From: Bacteroidota bacterium
GTDB lineage: Bacteria; Bacteroidota; Bacteroidia; Sphingobacteriales; Sphingobacteriaceae
Direction: 5' to 3'
NCBI GenBank assembly: GCA_018266915.1
Contig: JAFDZM010000022.1
Span: 16,348-80,347, forward strand
DNA length: 64,000 bases
The notes beneath the pieces were generated by a model. The model saw nothing but the letters and a program-made list of their open reading frames with translations, was not told the origin of the DNA and ran no database searches. A program made the position numbers and the translations under genes. How positions within the stretch are numbered: the stretch's first letter is position 1; each line of letters opens with the position of its first letter. Shown here one piece after another: positions 57,687 to 64,000 of this stretch.

Positions 57687-58874
57687 TTATTTTAAGATTT
57701 CAGTTACCTGACCTGCACCTACGGTACGACCACCTTCACGGATAGCGAAACGTAAGCCTTTTTCCATTGCGATAGCGTTGATCAGCTTTACAGTGATGGT
57801 AACGTTATCACCTGGCATAACCATTTCTACTCCTGGCTCTAAACCGATCTCGCCGGTTACGTCAGTAGTACGGAAATAGAATTGAGGACGGTATTTATTG
57901 AAGAATGGAGTGTGACGGCCACCTTCAGCTTTTGACAATACGTAAACTTCTGCTTTGAAATCTGTGTGAGGAGTTACTGAACCTGGTTTGCAGATAACCA
58001 TACCACGACGGATATCAGTTTTTTCAATACCACGTAACAATAAACCTACGTTGTCACCAGCTTCACCGCGATCCAGGATCTTGCGGAACATTTCAACACC
58101 GGTTACAGTTGATTTCAAGTTTTCAGCACCCATACCCAGGATGTCAACAGCATCACCAGAGTTGATTACACCACGCTCGATACGGCCGGTAGCAACAGTA
58201 CCACGACCAGTGATCGAGAATACGTCTTCAACCGGCATCAGGAATGGAAGATCGGTCAGACGTGGAGGGATTGGAATGTAGCTATCTACAGCGTCCATCA
58301 ACTCCATAATCTTTTCAACCCATTTAGGGTCACCGTTCAAGCCACCTAAAGCTGAACCTTGGATTACAGGGATATCATCACCAGGGAATTCGTAGAATGA
58401 TAATAATTCACGAACTTCCATTTCAACTAATTCTAACAGTTCCGGATCATCAACCATGTCAACTTTGTTCATGAAAACAACAAGTGCAGGTACACCTACC
58501 TGACGAGCTAACAGGATGTGCTCACGGGTTTGAGGCATAGGACCATCAGTAGCAGCAACCACTATAATCGCACCGTCCATTTGAGCAGCACCAGTAACCA
58601 TGTTTTTTACATAGTCAGCGTGTCCCGGGCAGTCAACGTGAGCATAGTGACGATTTGCAGTTGAATACTCAACGTGCGCAGTGTTGATTGTGATACCACG
58701 CTCTTTTTCTTCAGGAGCTGAGTCGATTGAATCGAAAGAACGAGCCTCAGATAAACCTTTGTCAGCTAATACTTTAGTGATAGCTGCGGTGAGGGTTGTT
58801 TTACCGTGGTCAACGTGACCGATTGTACCGATGTTTAAGTGCGGCTTACTGCGGTCAAATTTTTCTTTTGCCAT
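57687..58874 (-). CDS. tuf: Elongation factor Tu
   Basis: A 395-residue GTPase: [18 protein letters not shown] (P-loop at 18-26), [23 protein letters not shown] (switch I), [22 protein letters not shown] (switch II region) and [21 protein letters not shown] marks domain II and [11 protein letters not shown] domain III. It delivers aminoacyl-tRNA to the ribosome. Single copy in this window. Confidence 0.98.
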   Translation of the reverse strand: MAKEKFDRSKPHLNIGTIGHVDHGKTTLTAAITKVLADKGLSEARSFDSIDSAPEEKERGITINTAHVEYSTANRHYAHVDCPGHADYVKNMVTGAAQMDGAIIVVAATDGPMPQTREHILLARQVGVPALVVFMNKVDMVDDPELLELVEMEVRELLSFYEFPGDDIPVIQGSALGGLNGDPKWVEKIMELMDAVDSYIPIPPRLTDLPFLMPVEDVFSITGRGTVATGRIERGVINSGDAVDILGMGAENLKSTVTGVEMFRKILDRGEAGDNVGLLLRGIEKTDIRRGMVICKPGSVTPHTDFKAEVYVLSKAEGGRHTPFFNKYRPQFYFRTTDVTGEIGLEPGVEMVMPGDNVTITVKLINAIAMEKGLRFAIREGGRTVGAGQVTEILK

Positions 58875-58930
58875 GATTTATAAACTTTTTGTAGGTTAAT
58901 TTTATTTTTAATTGTCGTATTTATACGCCG

Positions 58931-59002
<72 letters not shown>

Positions 59003-59151
59003 TTATTCAGTTTGCAGTTACCGGTTTTCAGTTTGCAGTTGTTTTACTGCCTACTGCTAACTGCCCAGTGCAAACCTTATTCAGTTTGCAGTTACCAGTT
59101 TTTAGTTTGCAGTTATACGACTGCCTACTGCTAACTGCCCAGTGCAAACTG
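59003..59151. repeat. Tandem 74-bp duplication of a word-repeat hairpin between tRNA-Thr and tRNA-Gly
   Basis: Copy 1 starts at 59003 and copy 2 at 59077. Each begins ttattcagtttgcagtta and ends with complementary gctaactgcccagtgcaaac. The copies differ at several positions. Each copy can fold alone, or arms of different copies can pair. Confidence 0.85.
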
Positions 59152-59158
59152 CCCTATG

Positions 59159-59231
59159 AGCGGAAGACGAGGTTCGAACTCGCGACCTATAGCTTGGAAG
59201 GCTATCGCTCTACCAACTGAGCTACTTCCGC
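59159..59231 (-). tRNA. tRNA-Gly (anticodon TCC)
   Basis: A 73-nt cloverleaf with acceptor GCGGAAG/CTTCCGC, anticodon arm ATAGC-CTTCCAA-GCTAT and T-arm GAGTTCGAACCTC. Discriminator T. Confidence 0.96.
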
Positions 59232-59234
59232 TTT

Positions 59235-59333
59235 TTAATTAGTGAATGAGTAAGTTAGTGAATTATTGATTTAAGCAATCAACGTTATGTCAATCACTCA
59301 TTCACTAATTCAAAAATTCACTCATTCAAAAAA
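59235..59333. repeat. Word-repeat hairpin between tRNA-Gly and tRNA-Tyr, 8-bp family
   Basis: Left arm ttagtgaa, tgagtaag, ttagtgaa from 59238. Right arm 59292-59330 with cactcatt words. The left arm is identical over 28 bp to the element at 233. Confidence 0.82.
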
Positions 59334-59335
59334 AG

Positions 59336-59416
59336 TGGGGAGAGAAGGATTCGAACCTTCGTAGCCGAAGCAACGGATTTACAGTCCGTCCCATTTGACC
59401 GCTCTGGTATCTCCCC
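59336..59416 (-). tRNA. tRNA-Tyr (anticodon GTA)
   Basis: An 81-nt class II tRNA with a long variable arm (TTGCTTCGGCTAC). Acceptor GGGGAGA/TCTCCCC, anticodon arm ACGGA-CTGTAAA-TCCGT, T-arm AAGGTTCGAATCCTT, discriminator A. Confidence 0.96.
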
Positions 59417-59418
59417 AT

Positions 59419-59506
59419 TGTTTATTTAGTGAATGAGTGAATTAGCGAATGAATGAATTTTTTAATCACTCATTCACTAATTCAACAATTCACTCATTGA
59501 ATAAAC
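59419..59506. repeat. Word-repeat hairpin filling the tRNA-Tyr/tRNA-Thr spacer, 8-bp family
   Basis: Left arm units ttagtgaa, tgagtgaa, ttagcgaa, tgaatgaa. Right arm 59464-59501. The outermost stem is formed by GTTTATT and AATAAAC. The loop is only a few bases, giving the most compact hairpin of the set. Confidence 0.83.
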
Positions 59507-59508
59507 AG

Positions 59509-59581
<73 letters not shown>

Positions 59582-59673
59582 TTTTGTATCTACTTTTTTC
59601 GCCCCGGCGTTCCTTTTTTAAAGGATCCGTCAGCTGAGTTAAAGTGATGGTGTTGTCTTAATCGCTGCGATAA

Positions 59674-59695
59674 GCTTTCAAATAACATTGAAAGC
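59674..59695 (-). promoter_or_regulatory. Leader hairpin upstream of tRNA-Thr (TGT)
   Basis: Perfect 8-bp stem GCTTTCAA/TTGAAAGC with a six-base loop inside the roughly 200-nt leader. Confidence 0.5.
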
Positions 59696-59789
59696 CACCT
59701 GCTTAAATTAAAGACTTCAAATTTGCATTTTAAAGAACCATCCTTTTCATTAAGATTTTGCGCGATGCATACCTCTCCGAAAGGGATTG

Positions 59790-59819
59790 CAAATTTACAC
59801 ATTTTTTGAGCCGGGCAAA
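59790..59819 (-). promoter_or_regulatory. Promoter of the tRNA-tuf-rpoC super-operon
   Basis: The minus strand reads TTTG (59819-59816), 18 bp, then TAAATTTG (59797-59790). The -7 element is exact and the spacing is one base short of the usual 19. Confidence 0.65.
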
Positions 59820-59835
59820 ATAATTTTACAAAAAA

Positions 59836-59864
59836 AAATCGGCGGGCTTAAAACCCACCGATTT
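59836..59864 (-). terminator. Terminator after hpf
   Basis: Eleven-base stem AAATCGGCGGG with CCCACCGATTT (one G-T), seven-base loop. On the minus strand a run of five further T follows. Confidence 0.85.
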
Positions 59865-59887
59865 CTGCATTTTTTTAACGCTGAGTT

Positions 59888-60238
59888 TCAATCATATTCC
59901 TCTTCCGAGGCCTGTAAAACAGCCTTTTTTGCTGTGTCGGCTGCTATTGATTTCTTTTGTTTATGTTTTTCTATTTGCTTTCTGAGGCATTCAACCGCCA
60001 GGTCTGTGCCTTCTTCAAATGACTTACACTGCTCTTTTGCGAATAACTGCGTGCCCGGTAACGTCAGTTTTATCTCCGTTATTTTATTTGCTACATCTTC
60101 TGTGTTTTCTAATCTTAAATACACTTCGCCACTAATGATCCTGTCGTAAAACTGATCTAACTTGTTGGCCTTCTTCTGAATAAAATCTAATAATTTCTTG
60201 TCTGCATCAAAACGGATAGACTGCACTGTAATTTTCAT
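59888..60238 (-). CDS. hpf: Ribosome hibernation promoting factor (short form)
   Basis: A 116-residue S30AE-domain protein: MKITVQSIRFDADKKLLDFIQKKANKLDQFYDRIISGEVYLRLENTE, then LPGTQLFAKEQCKSFEEGTDLAVECLRKQIEKHKQKK. It has no C-terminal dimerisation domain, so it is the short HPF/YfiA type that binds the decoding centre of idle 30S subunits. Its start is preceded by AAAGGAGG four bases from the ATG, an unusually strong Shine-Dalgarno site for this phylum. Third gene after rpsU and xerC. Confidence 0.93.
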   Translation of the reverse strand: MKITVQSIRFDADKKLLDFIQKKANKLDQFYDRIISGEVYLRLENTEDVANKITEIKLTLPGTQLFAKEQCKSFEEGTDLAVECLRKQIEKHKQKKSIAADTAKKAVLQASEEEYD

Positions 60239-60242
60239 TTTT

Positions 60243-60250
60243 CCTCCTTT
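60243..60250 (-). promoter_or_regulatory. Strong Shine-Dalgarno site of hpf
   Basis: The minus strand reads AAAGGAGG, followed by AAAA and the ATG. It fills the exact gap between the xerC stop and the hpf start. Confidence 0.8.
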
Positions 60251-61138
60251 TTACGCCTTTGGATGGGCTTGTTTGTAAATAGATTTTAATCGCTCAACTG
60301 AATTGTGTGTGTAAACCTGGGTGGCGCTGAGATTTGCATGGCCCAGGAGCTCCTTTATAGCATTTAAATCGGCTCCCCGGTTTAGCAGGCTCGTTGCAAA
60401 TGTGTGCCTCAGCACGTGCGGACTTTTTTTATTCTGTGTTGATATGTATGAGAGGTATTTATGCACTATTAAATAGATAAACTTTGGATACACATCCGAT
60501 CCTTTGTTTGTAACGATTAAAGTTACGGAATTGTTATGGAAATTTTGATTTTTCTTTAACTCAATATACTGTTCAAGCAGCACTTTCAACTCATGGTTGA
60601 TAGGCACTATACGCTCCTTATTGCGCTTGCCCAAAACCTTCATGGTTCCGTCGTAAACATTGATATCCTGCTCCTTCAATCCCACCAGTTCGGCAAGGCG
60701 GATACCGGTACCAAAAAGTATCTCAAGTACCAGTTTATCGCGGGTGCCTTCAAAGTTGTCGCCAAATACTTCTTCGCTGTTCAGCATGGCATTCAGCTTT
60801 TCATCTTCCACCACTACGGGCAGGTGCTTTACATTTTTGGGCGATTGAATTTTAGACGTAGGGTTATCGGTGATCAAACCCTCACGAAGCAGGAACTTAA
60901 AATATTTCCTAAGCGTAGCTATTTTACGGTTGACGGACCTTGCGGTCATCTCGCCCATCAAATGCACCATCCAGTTGCGGATTTGCTGATAAGTAATTTC
61001 GGCAGGATGATTTACAGTTTGCTCAGGCTCGTTAAGGAACTTAAAGAATTGATCGAGGTCTGACTGGTAAGCTGAGACTGTATGCGGAGAATACCGTTTT
61101 TCAAATTGAATATATTGTATAAACCGCTCTAAAAACAT
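60251..61138 (-). CDS. xerC: Tyrosine recombinase XerC
   Basis: A 295-residue site-specific recombinase with the full catalytic set: Arg147 (GTGIRLAEL), Lys171 (LGKRNKER), His241 and Arg244 (HVLRHTFA), His267 (LLGHANL) and Tyr276 (QVYTHNS). The N-terminal core-binding domain is residues 1-90. It is the standard Xer protein that resolves chromosome dimers at dif, by synteny with rpsU and hpf in this phylum. No dif-like site was noticed in the window. Confidence 0.93.
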   Translation of the reverse strand: MFLERFIQYIQFEKRYSPHTVSAYQSDLDQFFKFLNEPEQTVNHPAEITYQQIRNWMVHLMGEMTARSVNRKIATLRKYFKFLLREGLITDNPTSKIQSPKNVKHLPVVVEDEKLNAMLNSEEVFGDNFEGTRDKLVLEILFGTGIRLAELVGLKEQDINVYDGTMKVLGKRNKERIVPINHELKVLLEQYIELKKNQNFHNNSVTLIVTNKGSDVYPKFIYLIVHKYLSYISTQNKKSPHVLRHTFATSLLNRGADLNAIKELLGHANLSATQVYTHNSVERLKSIYKQAHPKA

Positions 61139-61223
61139 AAAAACTATCTGTACACACGGAGAATTGAATGTACAAATAGTTTTAATATATATTCAAAAAA
61201 ACTGAAAATTCTTTCAACAAGAA

Positions 61224-61415
61224 TTACACAGTTTCCTGGTTCAAGCCTTGTTTGTATATGGCATGTTTAACAACGTGCCTGCGGGTAACAGATTTCTTTT
61301 CGAAAGCCTGGCGACTACGAAGTTCTCTTAAAACACCGGTCTTTTCAAATTTCTTCTTAAAACGTTTAAGCGCTTTATCTAATGATTCGCCTTCTTTAAC
61401 ATTGATAATGATCAT
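61224..61415 (-). CDS. rpsU: Ribosomal protein bS21
   Basis: A 63-residue basic protein: MIIINVKEGESLDKALKRFKKKFEKTGVLRELRSRQAFEKKSVTRRHVVKHAIYKQ. In Bacteroidota ribosomes, bS21 with its partners covers the anti-Shine-Dalgarno end of 16S rRNA. This gene has a very strong Shine-Dalgarno site (AAAGGAGGT) 12 bases upstream, consistent with feedback in which only bS21-free ribosomes read it. First gene of rpsU-xerC-hpf. Confidence 0.96.
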   Translation of the reverse strand: MIIINVKEGESLDKALKRFKKKFEKTGVLRELRSRQAFEKKSVTRRHVVKHAIYKQGLNQETV

Positions 61416-61427
61416 ATTCCCTTATAT

Positions 61428-61436
61428 ACCTCCTTT
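61428..61436 (-). promoter_or_regulatory. Strong Shine-Dalgarno site of rpsU
   Basis: The minus strand reads AAAGGAGGT (with a preceding G, ten bases complementary to the 16S 3' end), 12 bases before the ATG. It lies almost at the predicted 5' end of the mRNA. Confidence 0.85.
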
Positions 61437-61446
61437 CATGGGACGA

Positions 61447-61477
61447 CAAAGGTAAGGGATTTGTTTTTAATTTGAAA
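61447..61477 (-). promoter_or_regulatory. Promoter of rpsU-xerC-hpf
   Basis: The minus strand reads TTTC (61477-61474), 19 bp, TACCTTTG (61454-61447). The -7 box is exact, the -33 box has one mismatch. The predicted leader is only about 25 nt. Confidence 0.65.
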
Positions 61478-61488
61478 ATGAATTTGTT

Positions 61489-61553
61489 AAATAGTTGATT
61501 GGGTTAGTGGTGCGGTTATAACACCGGCCATAAGCTGAACAACCCAACTTGAC
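61489..61553. repeat. Word-repeat hairpin beside the toxin gene, 9-bp family gttgattgg
   Basis: Left arm 61489-61510 (aaatagttgattgggtt), right arm 61537-61553 with aacaacccaac. The 17-bp left arm recurs exactly at 62121, on the other side of the toxin-antitoxin pair. Confidence 0.75.
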
Positions 61554-61556
61554 AAA

Positions 61557-61859
61557 TCACAATCTTTTATACTTAAATTTAGGGTTTCGGCTGGTGTGAA
61601 AAACATGAAGAACATTAATAATGTCCGCTTTTTTATCATATCGGTAAACGATTACAAATGGGAAGCCGTCAACGACAACCTCCCTGAAATGGGCTTTTGT
61701 TTTTGGAAATGCTTCGGGATGGGTAGATGCCAATATCAAGGTTTCCCGAATTGTAAGCACAAATCTTTTCCCCAAGTCTTTTAAGTGGCTCTCATACCAA
61801 TCGGACGACTGCTCCAACTCTCTAATAGCCGCAGATGAATAGATAACAGTAGCCGGCAT
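61557..61859 (-). CDS. ParE/RelE-superfamily toxin
   Basis: A 100-residue basic protein: YSSAAIRELEQSSDWYESHLKDLGKRFVLTIRETLILASTHPEAFPKTKAHFREVVVDGFPFVIVYRYDKKADIINVLHVFHTSRNPKF. The order of strands and the C-terminal IINVLHVFHTSRNP match the ParE/RelE fold. ParE members poison gyrase and RelE members cut mRNA on the ribosome, and the choice cannot be made from sequence. Its start directly abuts the stop of the antitoxin gene. Confidence 0.82.
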   Translation of the reverse strand: MPATVIYSSAAIRELEQSSDWYESHLKDLGKRFVLTIRETLILASTHPEAFPKTKAHFREVVVDGFPFVIVYRYDKKADIINVLHVFHTSRNPKFKYKRL

Positions 61860-62102
61860 TTATTTCAGTCTGTTCAATAAATGCTTCGTTGCTTGATCGA
61901 TAGTCATTCCCTTGTCTTTACCGCTCTTCAAATCCGCATACCGCTGATTCAATTCCTCGACCAATTTTTCATCGCGCCACCATTCACCATATTTTTCAGA
62001 TTCATTAATAGCTGTGTATATGGCCTTCAATTCTGTATCGTCTGCATTATTTACAAAATCATGCAATTCCACTTTTATAGTCGCTATATCTATGGTTCTC
62101 AT
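61860..62102 (-). CDS. Antitoxin-like protein of the ParE-type module
   Basis: An 80-residue acidic protein from ATG at 62102 (MRTIDIATIKVELHDFVNNADDTELKAIYTAINES), with GEWWRDEKLVEELNQRYADLKSGKDKGMTIDQATKHLLNRL. It matches the short addiction-module proteins found upstream of ParE-type toxins in Bacteroidota. The helical C-terminus would wrap the toxin. No clear DNA-binding domain is visible. An upstream in-frame ATG at 62111 adds three residues. Confidence 0.75.
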   Translation of the reverse strand: MRTIDIATIKVELHDFVNNADDTELKAIYTAINESEKYGEWWRDEKLVEELNQRYADLKSGKDKGMTIDQATKHLLNRLK

Positions 62103-62120
62103 CATACACAAAAATAATAA

Positions 62121-62161
62121 AAATAGTTGATTGGGTTGATTGAGTTAAGTGGTTGATTGGA
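62121..62161. repeat. Word-repeat arm before the small membrane-protein gene, 9-bp family
   Basis: Units gttgattgg, gttgattga, gttaagtg, gttgattgg. The matching complementary arm lies behind the next gene at 62551. Confidence 0.75.
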
Positions 62162-62214
62162 GAAAAATAGTACATTTATTTCCGGATCCCGCTTAAGTGG
62201 TTGAAAGCTTCCGC

Positions 62215-62550
62215 ATGAAAGACAAAAAAATACCTTTTTCGATACTTCTGATTTTATTGCCAATTTTTGCCTTTGCGAGCGGCGATGAAGGTATAACTTT
62301 AATTTATAGTATTGTAGCATCAATCATTTTCTTTTTGATTGGATTGATTGTAATTAAGGTTAATGATTCAGTGAAAATTATTCTAATAATTGTTTATGCC
62401 CTAACACTCTTTTTATTATTCTGGTTGACAGGCGATATTCCGTACAGAGAAAATATGAATACGATAAATTTGTGCTTTGGATTAATACCGATCGCTACGT
62501 CATTAATAGCTCTTTTGATTCTTAAAGTTATTAAAAAAAACACGATTTAA
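62215..62550 (+). CDS. Small multi-pass membrane protein of unknown function
   Basis: A 111-residue protein from ATG at 62215 (MKDKKIPFSILLILLPIFAFASGDEGITLIY). It has about four hydrophobic segments (near 8-22, 30-47, 54-74 and 84-103) and a lysine-rich C-terminus. The first segment ends in FAFASGDEG and could be a signal peptide. No family recognised. A GTG at 62197 would start inside the flanking repeat. The gene is enclosed by two complementary word-repeat arms. Confidence 0.6.
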   Translation: MKDKKIPFSILLILLPIFAFASGDEGITLIYSIVASIIFFLIGLIVIKVNDSVKIILIIVYALTLFLLFWLTGDIPYRENMNTINLCFGLIPIATSLIALLILKVIKKNTI

Positions 62551-62597
62551 AACTCAATCAACTGAATCTAACTCGATCAACCCAATCCAACTCATCC
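62551..62597. repeat. Word-repeat arm behind the small membrane-protein gene, 9-bp family
   Basis: aactcaatc, aactgaatc, aactcgatc, aacccaatcc: the complement of the words at 62121. It starts at the base after the stop codon. Confidence 0.75.
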
Positions 62598-63769
62598 TAT
62601 CCCCTCAACGCTTCCCTTGCAATCACAATCTTCTGTATCTCCGATGTCCCCTCGCCTATGGTGCATAGTTTGGCATCGCGGTAGTACTTTTCAACCGGAA
62701 AATCCTTAGTATAACCATACCCACCGAATATCTGTACGGCTTCGTTAGCTATTTTTACTGCAACTTCAGATGCATAGTATTTAGCCATAGCAGCTTGTTT
62801 GGTTACAGGTTGATGACGGTTTTTCAGATCAGCTGCCTGCATCACCAGCATTTCGGCAGCTTCTATTTGTGTAGCCATATCGGCAAGTTTGAAGGATATC
62901 CCCTGGAAATTACTTATTGGCTGTCCAAATTGATGACGTTCCTTCGAGTAAGCCACCGCTGCTTCAAATGCGCCTTTAGCTATGCCCAGTGATAAAGCAG
63001 CTATAGATATACGTCCACCATCCAATACTTTCATGGCCTGTTTAAAACCTTCGCCTTCATTACCTAAAAGGTTTTCTTTAGGGATGCGGCAATTATCAAA
63101 TATCATCTCGGTAGTTTCCGAGGCACGCATGCCAAGCTTGTTTTCCTTCTTGCCTGCATTAAAACCTGGCGTTCCCCGCTCTACCACAAATGCGGATATA
63201 CCTTTGGAGTCTCCCTTCTCCCCTGTCCTTGCCATTACTACTGCCACGCCACCAGATTTGCCATGGGTTATCCAGTTTTTTGCACCATTAATAATATAAT
63301 GGTCGCCATCCAATACAGCAGTGGTACTCATGCGCATGGCGTCTGAACCTGTATTGGCTTCAGTGAGTCCCCAGGCACCCAGCCACTCTCCGGTTGCCAG
63401 CTTGGGCAGCCATTTTTTCTTTTGCTCTTCACTAGCAAAGTTGAGGATATGTCCGGTGCAAAGTGAGTTATGCGCTGCGACGGATAGCCCTATCGAACCG
63501 CATACTTTGGCGATCTCCTGTATCACCGTCACATACTCAAAATAACCAAAGCCCGAACCACCATATTCTTCGGGAACAAACACGCTAAGCATACCCAGTT
63601 CGCCCAATTGGTTAAACAGTTCGCGCGGAAAGTGCTGTTCCTCGTCCCATTCCATTATATGGGGCTTGATATGCTTTTCAGCAAAATCCTTAGCCATTTG
63701 TCCCACCATCTGCTGGTTCTCAGAAATAGAAAAATCAAGGCCGGTATCAGTTTTATAGGTGTTATCCAT
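62597..63769 (-). CDS. Acyl-CoA dehydrogenase (short/medium-chain type)
   Basis: A FAD enzyme of 390 residues from ATG at 63769 ([13 protein letters not shown]). The ATG at 63817 would add 16 residues with no family match. Domains in order: N-terminal helical ([21 protein letters not shown]), middle beta domain ([30 protein letters not shown]), and C-terminal helical ([73 protein letters not shown]). The catalytic Glu is in GEGTSEIQ, the short-chain/medium-chain position. It performs the first step of beta-oxidation with ETF as acceptor. Chain-length preference cannot be read. Confidence 0.92.
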   Translation of the reverse strand: MDNTYKTDTGLDFSISENQQMVGQMAKDFAEKHIKPHIMEWDEEQHFPRELFNQLGELGMLSVFVPEEYGGSGFGYFEYVTVIQEIAKVCGSIGLSVAAHNSLCTGHILNFASEEQKKKWLPKLATGEWLGAWGLTEANTGSDAMRMSTTAVLDGDHYIINGAKNWITHGKSGGVAVVMARTGEKGDSKGISAFVVERGTPGFNAGKKENKLGMRASETTEMIFDNCRIPKENLLGNEGEGFKQAMKVLDGGRISIAALSLGIAKGAFEAAVAYSKERHQFGQPISNFQGISFKLADMATQIEAAEMLVMQAADLKNRHQPVTKQAAMAKYYASEVAVKIANEAVQIFGGYGYTKDFPVEKYYRDAKLCTIGEGTSEIQKIVIAREALRG

Positions 63770-63852
63770 AGAGGTATATAATATGTTGCAATTTAAACAA
63801 AAATATTTACTATGCATGCATAGTAAAGCAATATCTTAAACCCAGCTCCCAT

Positions 63853-63956
63853 CTTGAGAGGGGCGGGTAAGACTGTGAAGTGGTAGGGGTGTGTTTCTAC
63901 GCCATGCTGAATAGCTTGAATGTCCTGTTGAAGAACACACCCCTGCCCCTCTCAAG
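63853..63956. repeat. GC-rich word hairpin (gaggggtgtgtt family) at the right edge
   Basis: Outer arms cttgagaggggc (63853-63864) and gcccctctcaag (63945-63956). Inner arms aggggtgtgtt (63885-63895) and aacacacccct (63934-63944), with an unpaired 20-bp insert on the left side. No gene is seen from here to the window end. Confidence 0.78.
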
Positions 63957-64000
63957 AGTAATAGCCCATCATTTGACAGACGGCATTAAACTTCTAAAGA

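Larger units (their letters stand above)
59582..59887. other. 306-bp spacer holding the super-operon leader and promoter
   Basis: No gene is supported here. The region contains the promoter at 59790-59819, a leader hairpin at 59674-59695 and the hpf terminator at 59836-59864. A 70-codon open frame on the minus strand has no family features and overlaps these sites. Confidence 0.7.

Noticed and set aside
59003..59506. CRISPR array between the tRNA genes
   Set aside because: Repeats are inverted and degenerate, with no regular unique spacers and no cas genes; tRNA genes separate them.
59590..59802. 70-codon open frame on the minus strand upstream of the tRNA genes
   Set aside because: No family features, and it overlaps the super-operon promoter and leader hairpin.
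62597..62660. Long antisense frames across the acyl-CoA dehydrogenase and rpoB/rpoC genes
   Set aside because: They mirror the codon pattern of strongly conserved genes on the other strand and show no domain of their own.

Overview
The window comes from a Bacteroidota chromosome, most likely a Sphingobacteriaceae member of the Mucilaginibacter/Pedobacter type. The evidence is gene order (rpsU-xerC-hpf-tRNAs-tuf-tRNA-Trp-secE-nusG-rplKAJL-rpoBC), promoters of the TTTG-N19-TAnnTTTG class, few Shine-Dalgarno sites, and the protein families present. The genus is an inference.

Layout. 1-12 kb: the tail of an outer-membrane beta-barrel gene, a clan AA aspartic protease, gyrB, a Skp-like lipoprotein, guanine deaminase, a membrane sugar dehydratase and lipid-linked sugar-1-phosphate transferase pair (glycan initiation), an S4 protein, dapD, a GT9 glycosyltransferase, a TsaC/Sua5 protein and cca. 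12-17 kb: a pRiA4b-like acidic protein and miaA, then a minus-strand nucleotide-sugar operon (fcl, rfbC, rfbD, rfbA). 17-46 kb: one long minus-strand Wzx/Wzy-type exopolysaccharide or O-antigen locus. It starts at a consensus promoter just behind the rpoC terminator (45834-45864) and runs through an SLBB export protein, a Wzz protein, UDP-HexNAcA genes, two FdtA-like cupins, an ATP-grasp/SDR/HAD trio, a DegT aminotransferase, a flippase, a polymerase, glycosyltransferases, a dTDP-L-rhamnose 4-epimerase-like gene and a complete UDP-L-FucNAc module (capE/F/G type). A second consensus-like promoter at 30080-30110 probably drives the distal half. 46-61.5 kb: the transcription/translation super-operon with five tRNA genes. 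61.5-64 kb: a ParE-type toxin-antitoxin pair, a small membrane protein and an acyl-CoA dehydrogenase.

The locus encodes enzymes for UDP-HexNAcA, UDP-L-FucNAc, dTDP-L-Rha or 6-deoxy-talose, and a dTDP-3-amino-3,6-dideoxyhexose. The usual rfbB, gmd and sugar N-acetyltransferase genes are not in the window. The ATP-grasp/SDR/HAD trio is the least explained part and could decorate the amino sugar. A small DUF3467 gene at the far end of the locus suggests that the glycan genes were inserted between rpoC and its usual neighbour.

The most unusual non-coding signal is a set of intergenic hairpins whose arms are degenerate tandem 'words' of 7, 8 or 9 bp. Several unrelated word families occur. They fill most long spacers of the tRNA-rpoC super-operon and are absent from the glycan locus. 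A second signal is the strong Shine-Dalgarno site in front of rpsU and of hpf, unusual in this phylum, which suggests control by bS21-dependent masking of the anti-SD.
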